Positions 44,233-54,553 are shown, counted from the stretch's first letter. The stretch: DNA of 64,000 nucleotides from Aridibaculum aurantiacum (GCF_017355875.1 NZ_JAFEWC010000003.1:191001-255000), one strand, 5' to 3'. Numbers and translations are program-made. The notes: generated by a model not told the origin, from the letters alone.

Positions 44233-45969
44233 ATGAAACAGTGCCTACAGGTTTTTCTTCACCAACTAGCAATATGGCTATTGATAAGTAGCATTGGCTG
44301 CAAAAAAGCCATTAGCAATACTGGAGGTAGTGGCAGTGGTGGTACAGACACGACTACGCGAACCGATCCGCCGGTAGCTGCCACCATAGGCTTTTTCATG
44401 GACGATTGGTTACCGAGAAATTTTACAGCACCTGCATATATTGATACTACTGTTCCAGCTACAGCCAGCTATAACATCACGGTCAATAATGCTACTGTCA
44501 TCAGTAAAATTCCACCTACACTTTTTGGAAACAATACAAACACCTGGATGACGCAGATGGTAACGGAGCCAACTCTACTGAATCATATCACGCAGTTGAA
44601 GCCGGGATATTTAAGAGGTCCGGGCGGCAGCATCAGCGACATCTTTTTTTGGAATGCTAATAGGAATAGCCCGCCTGCAGATGCCCCTGTTACTTTCGTA
44701 AAGGCTGATGGAACTACAGAAGCTGCTAACTTCTGGTATGGCAAGAACACTGACCATTGGACGATGTCGGTAAACAATTACTACAACGTATTGCAGCAAA
44801 CCAATAGCAAGGGCATCATCACAGTCAATTATGGTTATGCCCGTTATGGCACCAGCAGCAATCCAGTGGCTGCGGCTGCACACCTGGCTGCAGACTGGGT
44901 GCGATTTGATAATGGAAGAACGAAGTATTGGGAGGTAGGAAATGAAAATTTTGGAGAATGGGAAGCGGGCTATCGAATAAATCTTGCCAACAATAAAGAT
45001 GGCCAACCAGAAATAATAACCGGTGATCTGTACGGCAGGCATTTTAAAGTTTTTGCCGACTCCATGCGCAAGGCAGCACAGGAAATAGGTTCATCTATAA
45101 AAATAGGCGCTGTGCTGGTAGAAGCTACACCTCAGGCATGGAATACCAATACTATTAAAACATGGAATGCAGGAGTGCTTACGCAGGCAGGTAATGTTGC
45201 TGATTTTTTTGTTGTGCATAACTACTTCACCAATTTTAACACGAATGCACCTGCTGCTGAGATACTTGCCACAGCGGCTACAGAAAGCAGCAAGATGATG
45301 AGCTATGTAAAGCAGTCATTGCAAAATGCAGGCTTGCCTAATAAGCCTGTTGCGCTCACTGAATGGAATATTTTTTCAACAGGCTCTATGCAGCAGGTAT
45401 CGCATATAGCGGGTGTACATGCTGTAATGGTGTTAGGGGAGTTAATAAAAAACGGCTATGGGCAGGCCAGCAGGTGGGATCTTGCAAACGGCTGGGACAA
45501 TGGGAATGATCATGGCTTGTTCAACATAGGAGATGAGCCAGGCGGTGTGCCTAAATGGAACCCGCGTCCTGCTTTCTATCACATGTACTTCTTTCAAAAG
45601 ATGCTGGGCGACAGGTTGATTTCTTCCACTACTACGAACCAATCTATATTCGACACCTACGCTTCTTCTTTCACCTCAGGGGAGGTTGGAGTGACGATAG
45701 TCAATAAGTCTACACAGGCACATACGGTGTCCATACAAGTACAAAATTTCCAGGTCGGCAACAGGTACTACTGGTACACATTGGCTGGAGGAACAGATAA
45801 TGGTGAACTTTCACGAAAGGTATTTGTGAATGGAAGAGGAACAACACATGCATCAGGCGGTCCAGCTGATTATGCAACATCAAAGGCTTATGCTGCAGGT
45901 ACACAAAACGGAATAAGGGTAACTGTGCCTGCACGTGGAGTCGTGAATTTGGTCATCGAAAAGAAATAG
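44233..45969 (+). CDS. Clan GH-A glycosidase, GH51-like alpha-L-arabinofuranosidase
   Basis: A 578-residue lipoprotein (lipobox SIGC, then KK) with a Gly/Ser/Thr-rich linker after the anchor and a TIM-barrel domain. The two catalytic glutamates stand out: E238 in YWEVGNENFGEWE and E377 in VALTEWNIFS, the latter close to the DEWN motif of GH51. The C-terminal ~110 residues form a beta domain (VGVTIVNKSTQAHTVSIQVQNF). GH51 arabinofuranosidase is the best fit and would suit arabinose-substituted xyloglucan, but a related unclassified family is possible. It lies 21 bases after the GH31 gene and two before GH2. Confidence 0.65.
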   Translation: MKQCLQVFLHQLAIWLLISSIGCKKAISNTGGSGSGGTDTTTRTDPPVAATIGFFMDDWLPRNFTAPAYIDTTVPATASYNITVNNATVISKIPPTLFGNNTNTWMTQMVTEPTLLNHITQLKPGYLRGPGGSISDIFFWNANRNSPPADAPVTFVKADGTTEAANFWYGKNTDHWTMSVNNYYNVLQQTNSKGIITVNYGYARYGTSSNPVAAAAHLAADWVRFDNGRTKYWEVGNENFGEWEAGYRINLANNKDGQPEIITGDLYGRHFKVFADSMRKAAQEIGSSIKIGAVLVEATPQAWNTNTIKTWNAGVLTQAGNVADFFVVHNYFTNFNTNAPAAEILATAATESSKMMSYVKQSLQNAGLPNKPVALTEWNIFSTGSMQQVSHIAGVHAVMVLGELIKNGYGQASRWDLANGWDNGNDHGLFNIGDEPGGVPKWNPRPAFYHMYFFQKMLGDRLISSTTTNQSIFDTYASSFTSGEVGVTIVNKSTQAHTVSIQVQNFQVGNRYYWYTLAGGTDNGELSRKVFVNGRGTTHASGGPADYATSKAYAAGTQNGIRVTVPARGVVNLVIEKK

Positions 45970-45971
45970 AC

Positions 45972-48392
45972 ATGAAAGGAATTATCACAATGCTGCTGCT
46001 GGTGCTATCATTCATTGGTACACATGCACAACATACCTCACGACAAGATTTCACCAGCAATTGGAAGTTCAGGTTAGACAGCACTGGCTCTTATCATCAT
46101 AATGGTGTTGATGATGCACAGTGGCGCACACTGAACCTGCCGCACGATTGGAGTATAGAAGGCACATTCAGTAAAGATCATCCTGCCACTGCGGGTGGTG
46201 GTGCATTGCCTGGTGGCACTGGCTGGTATCGCAAACATTTCAACTTGCCTGCAACAGATAAGGGTAAAACAATCCTGATACATTTTGATGGCATATATAA
46301 GAACGCAGAAGTTTGGGTGAATGGAAACTATGTTGGCAAACGTCCTAATGGTTATATCAGCTTCCATTACGACATCACACCGCACCTGGTGTATGGCGGA
46401 GCAAATGTAGTAGCGGTGAAAGTGGATAATTTAAAACAACCAAACTCGCGTTGGTATTCCGGCTCAGGTATATATCGCAATGTATGGTTGACTAAACTGG
46501 ATAAGCTTCACGTAGAGCAGTGGGGCACTTTTGTTACTACGCCTAAAGTATCAAATCAATCAGCCACTGTTTCTATAGAAACAAATGTGCGCAATCAATA
46601 TGCATTCAATAAAGCCTTTGTTTTAAATACAACCATCTACAAAGCTACTGGTGGAGTTGCAGCAAGGGCAAGTACCAAAGCCAATGCAGGAAGTAAAATA
46701 ACAGCAGCACATAAGCAGGTGCTAGAAATAAAACAGCCACACCTGTGGTCGGTTGATAACCCTTACCTGTACAAAGTGGTTTCGCAGGTGGTGGTAAATG
46801 GGAAAGTTGTAGACACTTATGAAACACCATTAGGCATTCGCTATTTCCACTTTTCACCAACAAAGGGTTTTAGCTTAAATGGAAATTCATTAAAAATTCG
46901 TGGCGTATGTAATCATCATGATCTTGGAGCTTTGGGTGCAGCCATCAACACTCGTGCATTGGAGCGCCAGCTGGAACTGTTGAAAGCAATGGGTTGTAAT
47001 GGTATTCGCACAGCACATAACCCGCCAGCGCCTGAGCTGCTGGAGCTTTGCGATAAGATGGGCTTCATTGTAATGAACGAGACGTTTGATATGTGGGAGA
47101 AGCAAAAGTCGCCATTTGATTATCACCTCGATTGGCATGAGTGGCACAAGCAGGATCTGACAGACCATGTGCTGCGGGATAGAAATCATCCATCTGTGTT
47201 TGTTTGGAGTGTGGGTAATGAAATAGGTGAACAATGGGGTGATGAAAAGAAAGCGGATACATCAGGAAGAAGGATAGCAAGAGCGTTGGTGTCTATTGTG
47301 AAAAGTATAGATACAACAAGAGAGATTGTAACAGCAAACAATGAAACCGGTGAATGGAACCAGTTGATCCGTTCAGGTGCTTTTGAAATGATTGGCTATA
47401 ACTATCATCATGATGAGTGGGCGAAGGTGCCTGAGCGATATCCGGGTAAAACATTCATTGTAACAGAGAGTACCTCAGCATTGCAAACAAGAGGGCACTA
47501 CGACCATCTTCCATTTGATAGTATACGCCGCTGGCCCAAGCGATGGGATATTGCATTTACACATCCTGAAGGTGCTTATACCGTTTCTGCTTATGATAAC
47601 GTAAGCACACCTTGGGGCTCTACCCACGAAGAAAGTCTGAAGGCACTGAAGCAGCCACATGTTTCTGGTATGTACATATGGACGGGCTTCGATTATTTAG
47701 GCGAGCCTACACCTTATAGCTGGCCTGCTCGCAGTTCGTATTTCGGCATCATTGATCTTGCTGGCTTTCCTAAGGATGTATACTACTTATACCAAAGCGA
47801 GTGGACCAGCAAGCCGGTGCTGCACATATACCCGCACTGGACCTGGAAGCAGGGTGATACAGTAGACGTGGTAGCGTATTATAACAATGCAGATGAAGTA
47901 GAGCTATTGCTCAATGGAAAGTCGTTGGGTAAAAGAGCTAAGACAGGAGATAACCTGCATGTAAAATGGCGTGTTCTTTATGAACCAGGCAAGCTGGAAG
48001 CTATATCAAGATTGAATGAGAGAGAAGTATTGAGAAAAGAAATAAAGACAGCAGGTAAGCCAGCAAGAGTGAATTTGAAAGCAGACAGGAATACAATTGC
48101 TGCCGATGGTAAAGACCTGTCTTTTGTAACAGCAACCATTGTGGACAAGGATGGCGTGATGGTGCCAACTGCAAACCATCTCATCAAATTTAAAGTAGAT
48201 GGCGCCGCTTTTATTGCTGGTGTAGACAGTGGTGATCCTGTAAGTCACGAGCCATTTAAAGCCGATAAACATACAGCACTGAATGGACTTGCATTAGCCA
48301 TATTGCAATCAACGGGTGCCAAAGGAAAGGCCACACTTACAGCAAGCGTAGAAGGATTAGAATCATCAACGATAACAATACAAACGAGATAA
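45972..48392 (+). CDS. GH2 beta-galactosidase
   Basis: An 806-residue secreted GH2 enzyme. The signal peptide ends THA-Q. The sugar-binding jelly-roll (WRTLNLPHDWSIEGTF, GTGWYRKHFNLP), the Ig-like domain and the TIM barrel follow in order; acid/base E417 is in WSVGNEIGEQW and nucleophile E499 in FIVTESTSAL. The C terminus holds a DUF4982-like and a bacterial Ig-like domain (VNLKADRNTIAADGKDLSFVTATIVDKDGV). It would take off beta-1,2-galactose from xyloglucan side chains after defucosylation. Other beta-glycosidase activities occur in GH2, but the NLPHDW opening is usual for beta-galactosidases. Confidence 0.85.
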   Translation: MKGIITMLLLVLSFIGTHAQHTSRQDFTSNWKFRLDSTGSYHHNGVDDAQWRTLNLPHDWSIEGTFSKDHPATAGGGALPGGTGWYRKHFNLPATDKGKTILIHFDGIYKNAEVWVNGNYVGKRPNGYISFHYDITPHLVYGGANVVAVKVDNLKQPNSRWYSGSGIYRNVWLTKLDKLHVEQWGTFVTTPKVSNQSATVSIETNVRNQYAFNKAFVLNTTIYKATGGVAARASTKANAGSKITAAHKQVLEIKQPHLWSVDNPYLYKVVSQVVVNGKVVDTYETPLGIRYFHFSPTKGFSLNGNSLKIRGVCNHHDLGALGAAINTRALERQLELLKAMGCNGIRTAHNPPAPELLELCDKMGFIVMNETFDMWEKQKSPFDYHLDWHEWHKQDLTDHVLRDRNHPSVFVWSVGNEIGEQWGDEKKADTSGRRIARALVSIVKSIDTTREIVTANNETGEWNQLIRSGAFEMIGYNYHHDEWAKVPERYPGKTFIVTESTSALQTRGHYDHLPFDSIRRWPKRWDIAFTHPEGAYTVSAYDNVSTPWGSTHEESLKALKQPHVSGMYIWTGFDYLGEPTPYSWPARSSYFGIIDLAGFPKDVYYLYQSEWTSKPVLHIYPHWTWKQGDTVDVVAYYNNADEVELLLNGKSLGKRAKTGDNLHVKWRVLYEPGKLEAISRLNEREVLRKEIKTAGKPARVNLKADRNTIAADGKDLSFVTATIVDKDGVMVPTANHLIKFKVDGAAFIAGVDSGDPVSHEPFKADKHTALNGLALAILQSTGAKGKATLTASVEGLESSTITIQTR

Positions 48393-48441
48393 CCCCTTAA
48401 CAGGCACTACTGCAGAAGTGTGGTGGTGCTTTCTTTTGTAC

Positions 48442-50739
48442 ATGATAAAGCTGCAGTACATATTGATCGCCTTTTGTTGTTTGTTTCTTACAACGGCAAC
48501 ACTCAATGCCCAATCAAATCATGATCTGAAGCTTTGGTACAATAAGCCCGCAGCCAATTGGAATGAAGCGCTGCCTGTTGGAAATGGCAGGTTAGGTGCA
48601 ATGGTCTTTGGTGGTGTTGCAAACGAGCGACTTCAATTAAATGAAGAAACGGTATGGACAGGAAAAGATGTTGACTTTGTAAACCCGCAATCAAAGGCTG
48701 CACTGCCTGAAGTAAGAAGGTTGTTATTTGCCGGAAAATATATTGAGGCGCAACAACTGGCGCAGGAAAAGATGATGGGCGACAAAAAGGTGGGCAGCAC
48801 TTACCAAACGTTAGGAGATCTCAATTTTGAATTCAATCTCCCGGCAACCAACATTACTAACTACCGACGGGAACTGGATATTGATTCTGCTATTGCAAAA
48901 ATCAGTTTTACTAGTGGTGGTATTAATTATGATCGGGAAGTGTTTTCAAGTGCACCAGCCAATGCACTGTATATGCGACTTACTGCGAGTAAGAAAGCAT
49001 CAATCAATTTCACATTACATCTAAGCCGGCCAGGAAACAAAGCCAGCATTAAAGCTATTGACAACGATATGCTGATGACAGAGCATGTGGGTGATGGTGT
49101 AGGTGTGCGTATGGCTACACGTGTAAAAGTAATTACAGAAGGTGGAACAGTAAGCGTAGTGGGTAACAGTCTAAAAGTAGATAATGCTGATGCCGTAACG
49201 GTAGTGCTTACTGCTGCTACTGATTATCGCGGGGAAGACCCTGAAACTATATCTGCACGAGAAATGAATCTTGCTGTAAAAAAGGATTTTGCAACTATCA
49301 AGCAAGCGCACATTTCTGATTATCAAAAGTATTTTAAGCGTGTTGATATACATCTTGGTGCAAAGGCAGTCGATCTTCCAACTGATGAAAGACTGGCAGC
49401 AGTGCAGGCTGGCAAAATGGATGCGCAACTGCTTGCTTTGTATTACCAGTTTGGCAGGTATTTGCTCATCAGTAGTTCGCGACCTGGTGGATTGCCTGCC
49501 AACCTGCAGGGTATCTGGGCGGATGGTTTGTACCCGCCTTGGAGTGCAGATTACCACATCAACATCAACATACAGATGAACTACTGGCTGAGCGAGATCA
49601 CCAACCTGCCAGAGATGCATGATCCTTTCCTCCAGTTCATCAATGCTTTGATTAAAGATGGTAAGAAGACAGCAAGAAACATGTATGGTGTGGGTGGAGC
49701 TATGGCTCATTTTACTACCGATGCATGGCATTTTACAGAAACGTATGGTAAGACACAATGGGCAATGTGGCCAATGGGTTTAGCATGGAGTGCACAGCAT
49801 TTATGGGAGCATTATTTGTTCAGCGAAGACAAAAAATACCTGGCAGCAAATGCTTATCCTACCTTGAAAGAAGCTGCACAGTTTTGCATGGAATGGCTGG
49901 TAAAAAATCCTACTACTAATGCGTTGGTATCAGGTCCATCTATCTCTCCTGAAAATACTTTTAAAACAAAAACAGGTGAAGTAGCAACCATGGTCATGGG
50001 TCCAACCATGGATCACATGATCATACGTGATCTATTTACAAACACGATAGCGGCATCCACCATCTTACAAAAGGATGAATCATTCAGGCTTCAATTAAAG
50101 AAGATACTAAGACAACTGGCACCAACAAAGATTGGCAGTGATGGCCGCATTATGGAGTGGACAGAAGAGTTTGAAGAAGCAGAACCTGGTCACCGGCATA
50201 TATCGCATTTATTTGGTTTGCACCCCGGAAGAGAAATAACAAGAGAAACGCCTGCACTTCTTGCAGCTGCGCGTAAAACAATTGATTACCGCCTAACAAA
50301 TGGAGGCGGTCATACAGGCTGGAGCCGCGCATGGATCATCAACTTTTTTGCACGCTTACACGATGGTAATGCTGCCTATGAGAACCTGGTGGCCTTGCTT
50401 CAAAAATCCACCCTTCCTAATTTATTTGATAACCATCCTCCCTTTCAAATTGATGGAAATTTTGGTGCTACAGCAGGTATAACCGAGATGTTAATACAAA
50501 GTCATGCAGGAGAGATAGAACTATTGCCGGCATTGCCTGCAGCATGGCCTACAGGTCATGTAAAAGGGCTGGTTGCCCGTGGAGGTTTTGAAATAAATAT
50601 GAACTGGAATGAGGGGAAACTAACGCAGGTGACTGTACTATCTAAACTAGGTAACAAGTGTAAGATCAGGTACGGTAATAAGTTGATAAACTTGAATACA
50701 AAAAAAGGAAGGAAATATCAAGTGAAACAATTGATGTAA
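48442..50739 (+). CDS. GH95 alpha-L-fucosidase
   Basis: A 765-residue secreted enzyme of GH95. The signal peptide ends LNA-Q. Family elements are LKLWYNKPAANWNEALPVGNGRLGAMV and LNEETVWTGK at the N terminus, INIQMNYW near residue 376 (polar residues of the catalytic network), E504 in SISPENTF and D671 in FQIDGNFGATAG. It hydrolyses alpha-1,2-linked L-fucose on galactose, as in fucosylated xyloglucan; some GH95 members act on L-galactose. ATG 48442 starts the signal peptide, and an upstream GTG at 48418 is rejected. Fucose set free here could be used by the transporter and mutarotase at 2879-4434. Confidence 0.9.
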   Translation: MIKLQYILIAFCCLFLTTATLNAQSNHDLKLWYNKPAANWNEALPVGNGRLGAMVFGGVANERLQLNEETVWTGKDVDFVNPQSKAALPEVRRLLFAGKYIEAQQLAQEKMMGDKKVGSTYQTLGDLNFEFNLPATNITNYRRELDIDSAIAKISFTSGGINYDREVFSSAPANALYMRLTASKKASINFTLHLSRPGNKASIKAIDNDMLMTEHVGDGVGVRMATRVKVITEGGTVSVVGNSLKVDNADAVTVVLTAATDYRGEDPETISAREMNLAVKKDFATIKQAHISDYQKYFKRVDIHLGAKAVDLPTDERLAAVQAGKMDAQLLALYYQFGRYLLISSSRPGGLPANLQGIWADGLYPPWSADYHININIQMNYWLSEITNLPEMHDPFLQFINALIKDGKKTARNMYGVGGAMAHFTTDAWHFTETYGKTQWAMWPMGLAWSAQHLWEHYLFSEDKKYLAANAYPTLKEAAQFCMEWLVKNPTTNALVSGPSISPENTFKTKTGEVATMVMGPTMDHMIIRDLFTNTIAASTILQKDESFRLQLKKILRQLAPTKIGSDGRIMEWTEEFEEAEPGHRHISHLFGLHPGREITRETPALLAAARKTIDYRLTNGGGHTGWSRAWIINFFARLHDGNAAYENLVALLQKSTLPNLFDNHPPFQIDGNFGATAGITEMLIQSHAGEIELLPALPAAWPTGHVKGLVARGGFEINMNWNEGKLTQVTVLSKLGNKCKIRYGNKLINLNTKKGRKYQVKQLM

Positions 50740-50762
50740 GTCTTAGATAAAAATATAAAAGA

Positions 50763-52778
50763 ATGGTTTTTCAAATATTAAGATCCTATACAAAGTATGT
50801 TATACTGGTGTGCGTTACGGTATTGGTAACGGCTGCTTCCATAGCGCAACGAGCAAAAGTCTATCAACTTACCTCACCGGATAATAAGATTAAGGTGCAG
50901 GTAAATGCAGGTGCCGATGTTACATGGGCTATTGATCATGAAAATACAAAGGTGTTATCTCCATCTGCTATCAGCCTTGTTACAACAACGGGTGTACTAG
51001 GAAAAAATACAGTTTTAAAGAGTGCAAAAAGCACAACAGTAAATTCAAAAATCAATCCGCCTGTTTACAAAAAAGCTACAGTTATTGATCATTACAACCA
51101 GCTTATTTTAAACTTCAAGGGAGACTATAGCATCGTGTTCAGGGCATATAATGATGGTGCAGCATATCGTTTTATTTCTGGTAAAAAAGATAGTCTAACT
51201 ATACAAGCAGAACAGTGCGACCTGAAATTTGACAGCGACTATCAAACCTTTGTTTCTTACGTAAGAGAACCGCGTCATGCAGGTGATCAATTTCAAACAT
51301 CCTTTGAAAACCTGTACAATGAGAATCTGATTTCTGCATTTTTAAAAGACTCACTTGGCATGTTGCCAATGCTTGTTGGATTACGTGATGGTAAGAAGGC
51401 TGTAATGTTAGAAGCAGACCTTGAAGATTACCCAGGCATGTATGTGGCCTTGAACGATAAACAGGTAAATAGCTTTAAAGCTGTTCATGCTCCTTACCCT
51501 GCATCTGAACAAGCAGGAGGCTTCAATAATATGAACTTTATTGTGACGAGCAGGGCGAACTATATTGCAAGAACAAGTGGTACAAGGAGCTTCCCCTGGA
51601 GAGCGATCGTTATAAGCAGCAGCGATAAAGAGCTTGCAAATAATGATATGGTTTATAAGCTTGCATCTCCTTCACGACTTGATGATATATCATGGATACG
51701 GCCGGGAAAAGTAGCCTGGGATTGGTGGAACGATTGGAATATTTCGCATGTTGATTTCAGGGCTGGAATAAATACACCAACTTATAAATACTACATAGAT
51801 TTTGCTGCGGCTAATAATATTGAGTACATAGTGATGGATGAAGGTTGGAGTGAGAGTACTGACATTGGGAAAATCTCTCCACGTATCAACCTGCAGGAGA
51901 TCATTGATTACGGGAAGCAGAAGAACGTTGATGTAATTCTTTGGGCAACATGGTATGCTTTGAATGGAAGGTTAGATGAGGTATTCTCGAAGTATGCTAA
52001 TATGGGCGTGAAAGGTTTCAAGATAGACTTCCTGGACCGCGACGACCAGAAGATGGTAGCTTCTACTTATGAAATAGCACGTAAGGCAGCAGCATATAAA
52101 CTGCTGGTTGATCTTCATGGGATATACAAGCCCACAGGCTTGCAAAGAACGTATCCTAACGTTATAGGCTTTGAAGGAGTAAGAGGTTTGGAAAATGCCA
52201 AGTGGGCACCAAGTGATGATGTTCCCCGATACGATGTAACCCTTCCATTTATTCGAATGATGGCTGGCGCAGTTGATTATACGCCCGGCGCAATGCGCAA
52301 TGCCACCAAAGCAAATTTTCGTGCTATTCATTCTATGCCCATGAGTCAGGGAACGAGATCCCATCAGCTTGCTATGTATATCGTTTTTGAAGCACCACTC
52401 GGCATGTTATCAGATAATCCAACGGCTTATATGAAGGAGCAGGAAAGCACAAAATTTATTTCTGCTATACCTACTGTATTTGATGAAACAGTTGCTCTTG
52501 ATGGTAAACTAGGTGACTATATTTCTATAGCAAGAAGAAAGGGTAGTACATGGTATGTAGGTGCTATGACCAATTGGAATGAGCGTGATCTTACCATAGA
52601 TCTTTCTTTCTTAGATGATGGCGTGTACGAAGCAGAGATATTTAAAGATGGTATAAACGCTGATCGTGATGCCACAGATTATAAACGTGAAGTACTCAGG
52701 GTTTCAAAAAAAGATAAGCTACAGCCTAAGCTAATGGCTGGTGGTGGATGGGCCGCAATTTTTCAAAAGATCAATTAA
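50763..52778 (+). CDS. GH97 retaining alpha-galactosidase-type enzyme
   Basis: A 671-residue secreted GH97 enzyme. The signal peptide ends SIA-Q; an N-terminal beta-sandwich (VYQLTSPDNKIKVQVN) precedes the barrel and a C-terminal beta domain. GH97 splits into inverting alpha-glucosidases and retaining alpha-galactosidases, and the retaining type has an aspartate nucleophile in the position seen here as D422 of GFKIDFLDRDDQK. WDWWNDWN and VMDEGWSES are also present. I therefore predict removal of alpha-1,6-galactose from galactomannan or galactoglucomannan. It lies 23 bases after GH95 and six before GH9. Confidence 0.85.
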   Translation: MVFQILRSYTKYVILVCVTVLVTAASIAQRAKVYQLTSPDNKIKVQVNAGADVTWAIDHENTKVLSPSAISLVTTTGVLGKNTVLKSAKSTTVNSKINPPVYKKATVIDHYNQLILNFKGDYSIVFRAYNDGAAYRFISGKKDSLTIQAEQCDLKFDSDYQTFVSYVREPRHAGDQFQTSFENLYNENLISAFLKDSLGMLPMLVGLRDGKKAVMLEADLEDYPGMYVALNDKQVNSFKAVHAPYPASEQAGGFNNMNFIVTSRANYIARTSGTRSFPWRAIVISSSDKELANNDMVYKLASPSRLDDISWIRPGKVAWDWWNDWNISHVDFRAGINTPTYKYYIDFAAANNIEYIVMDEGWSESTDIGKISPRINLQEIIDYGKQKNVDVILWATWYALNGRLDEVFSKYANMGVKGFKIDFLDRDDQKMVASTYEIARKAAAYKLLVDLHGIYKPTGLQRTYPNVIGFEGVRGLENAKWAPSDDVPRYDVTLPFIRMMAGAVDYTPGAMRNATKANFRAIHSMPMSQGTRSHQLAMYIVFEAPLGMLSDNPTAYMKEQESTKFISAIPTVFDETVALDGKLGDYISIARRKGSTWYVGAMTNWNERDLTIDLSFLDDGVYEAEIFKDGINADRDATDYKREVLRVSKKDKLQPKLMAGGGWAAIFQKIN

Positions 52779-52784
52779 GAAATT

Positions 52785-54539
52785 ATGAGAAGATGTATAA
52801 CAAGTGTGATGGTTATTGCTGCACTTACTGCAGGAGAGGTGCAAGCACAACAAGTAACAGATAGGATCAAGCTAAACCAGGTAGGGTTTTATCCTGCTGC
52901 CAGTAAAGTAGCTATTGTAACAGGAAGTACCCCAGCTGGTAGTTTCTACATTACCACCACCAATCTTACCGATACATTATTCACTGGTAAGCTTGGCCAG
53001 GAAATGCAATCCAAAAATTCTTCTACCACCACCCGCATTGCAGATTTTTCATCTTTTCAGAAACAAGGAAGCTATGTGGTGTTGGTACCAAGTGTTGGAC
53101 ATTCTTATGTTTTTCAAATAGCTAATAATGTACATCGTAGTGCAGCCATTGCTGGCTTAAAAGGATTTTATTACCAGCGTGTGTCTATGCCGCTTGAAGA
53201 GCAGTATGCAGCCAAGTGGCACCGCTCTGCTGGTCACCCTGATGATGTGGTGTATGTGCACCCTTCTGCAGCTTCTAAAGAACGTCCTGCAGGCACTATC
53301 ATCTCATCGCCGGGTGGTTGGTACGATGCAGGTGATTACAATAAGTACATTGTGAACTCAGGCATTACAATGGGTACTATGTTCTCAGCATACGAGGACT
53401 TTCCAAAATACTTTGACAACCTGGTAGCAAACATTCCGGAATCTAAGAATGCTGTTCCCGATCTGTTGGATGAACTGGTATACAACCTGCGCTGGATGCT
53501 GACCATGCAGGATCCTAATGATGGTGGCGTATATCATAAATGTACCAATGCAGCTTTTGATGGAATGGTGATGCCGGGTGTAACCAAAGCACCGCGTTAT
53601 GTAGTGCAAAAGGGTACAGGAGCTGCACTTGATTTTGCAGCAGTGACCGCACAGGCTGCAAGGGTGTTGCGTAAGTATAATAAACAACTGCCAGGCTTAG
53701 CGGATAGTTGTTTACAAGCTTCTATCAAAGCATGGCAATGGGCATTGAAAAATCCGAATGTGCAATATGAGCAGAACGAGTTTAACAAGACCATGAAGCC
53801 TGAGATAACTACAGGTGGCTATGGAGACAGGAGGTTTACAGATGAATTTACTTGGGCTGCTGCTGAGTTATTTATCACCACAAAAAACAAAACATATTTT
53901 GATGCTTATGTAAAACATAAAGCTGATTCAGTATCGCTGCCGGGCTGGCCTAATGTAGAAATGCTGGGGCACTATACCATGCTTCGTTTTGCTGCTTCTT
54001 TACCAAGCTATGCGAAAGTAGTTGTTCAGCCTTTAAAACAGCAGCTAAAGCAGTTGGCTGATAAATATGTTGCCAATGCTTCTGAAAATGCTTTTCAAAC
54101 GGTGATGGGCGGCAGCCGCAGAGAGTTTAACTGGGGCAGTAACTCAGGTGCAGCCAACCAGGGAATTCTTTTGATCAATGCTTACCTGCACACAAAAGAT
54201 CCTAAGTATCTTAAGCATGCAGTATCCAATCTTGATTATTTGTTGGGAAGAAATGCAACTGGCTTTTCCTTCCTTACTGGCTATGGCAGCAAGTCTACCA
54301 TGAACCCGCACCACCGTCCGTCGGCTGCAGATGGTATTATAGAGCCAGTGCCGGGCTTGCTGGCAGGTGGACCTAACCCGGGAAAGCAAGATGATTGTAA
54401 ATATGAATTTTCTGAGCCTGAAACTGCTTATGCTGATATTGAATGTTCTTATGCAACCAACGAAATAGCCATCAACTGGAACGCGCCTTTTGTTTATTTA
54501 GCACATGCTTTAGAAGCGTTGCAGAAGGAGCTGCGGTAG
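52785..54539 (+). CDS. GH9 endo-beta-1,4-glucanase
   Basis: A 584-residue secreted GH9 enzyme. After the signal peptide (ending VQA-Q) comes the N-terminal Ig-like domain usual in this subgroup (IKLNQVGFYPAASKVAIV), then the (alpha/alpha)6 barrel. Catalytic residues are D181 and D184 in GWYDAGDYNKY and acid E560 in YATNEIAINWNAP; NPHHRPS near 507 is the second family signature. It would cut the backbone of xyloglucan, glucomannan or cellulose. It is the last gene of the long plus-strand run and is closed by a strong hairpin. Confidence 0.9.
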   Translation: MRRCITSVMVIAALTAGEVQAQQVTDRIKLNQVGFYPAASKVAIVTGSTPAGSFYITTTNLTDTLFTGKLGQEMQSKNSSTTTRIADFSSFQKQGSYVVLVPSVGHSYVFQIANNVHRSAAIAGLKGFYYQRVSMPLEEQYAAKWHRSAGHPDDVVYVHPSAASKERPAGTIISSPGGWYDAGDYNKYIVNSGITMGTMFSAYEDFPKYFDNLVANIPESKNAVPDLLDELVYNLRWMLTMQDPNDGGVYHKCTNAAFDGMVMPGVTKAPRYVVQKGTGAALDFAAVTAQAARVLRKYNKQLPGLADSCLQASIKAWQWALKNPNVQYEQNEFNKTMKPEITTGGYGDRRFTDEFTWAAAELFITTKNKTYFDAYVKHKADSVSLPGWPNVEMLGHYTMLRFAASLPSYAKVVVQPLKQQLKQLADKYVANASENAFQTVMGGSRREFNWGSNSGAANQGILLINAYLHTKDPKYLKHAVSNLDYLLGRNATGFSFLTGYGSKSTMNPHHRPSAADGIIEPVPGLLAGGPNPGKQDDCKYEFSEPETAYADIECSYATNEIAINWNAPFVYLAHALEALQKELR

Positions 54540-54553
54540 AGGTGTATAAATGC

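Noticed and set aside
49171-49758. Open frame of 195 codons on the minus strand
   Set aside because: Entirely within the GH95 gene, no signal peptide or known motif.
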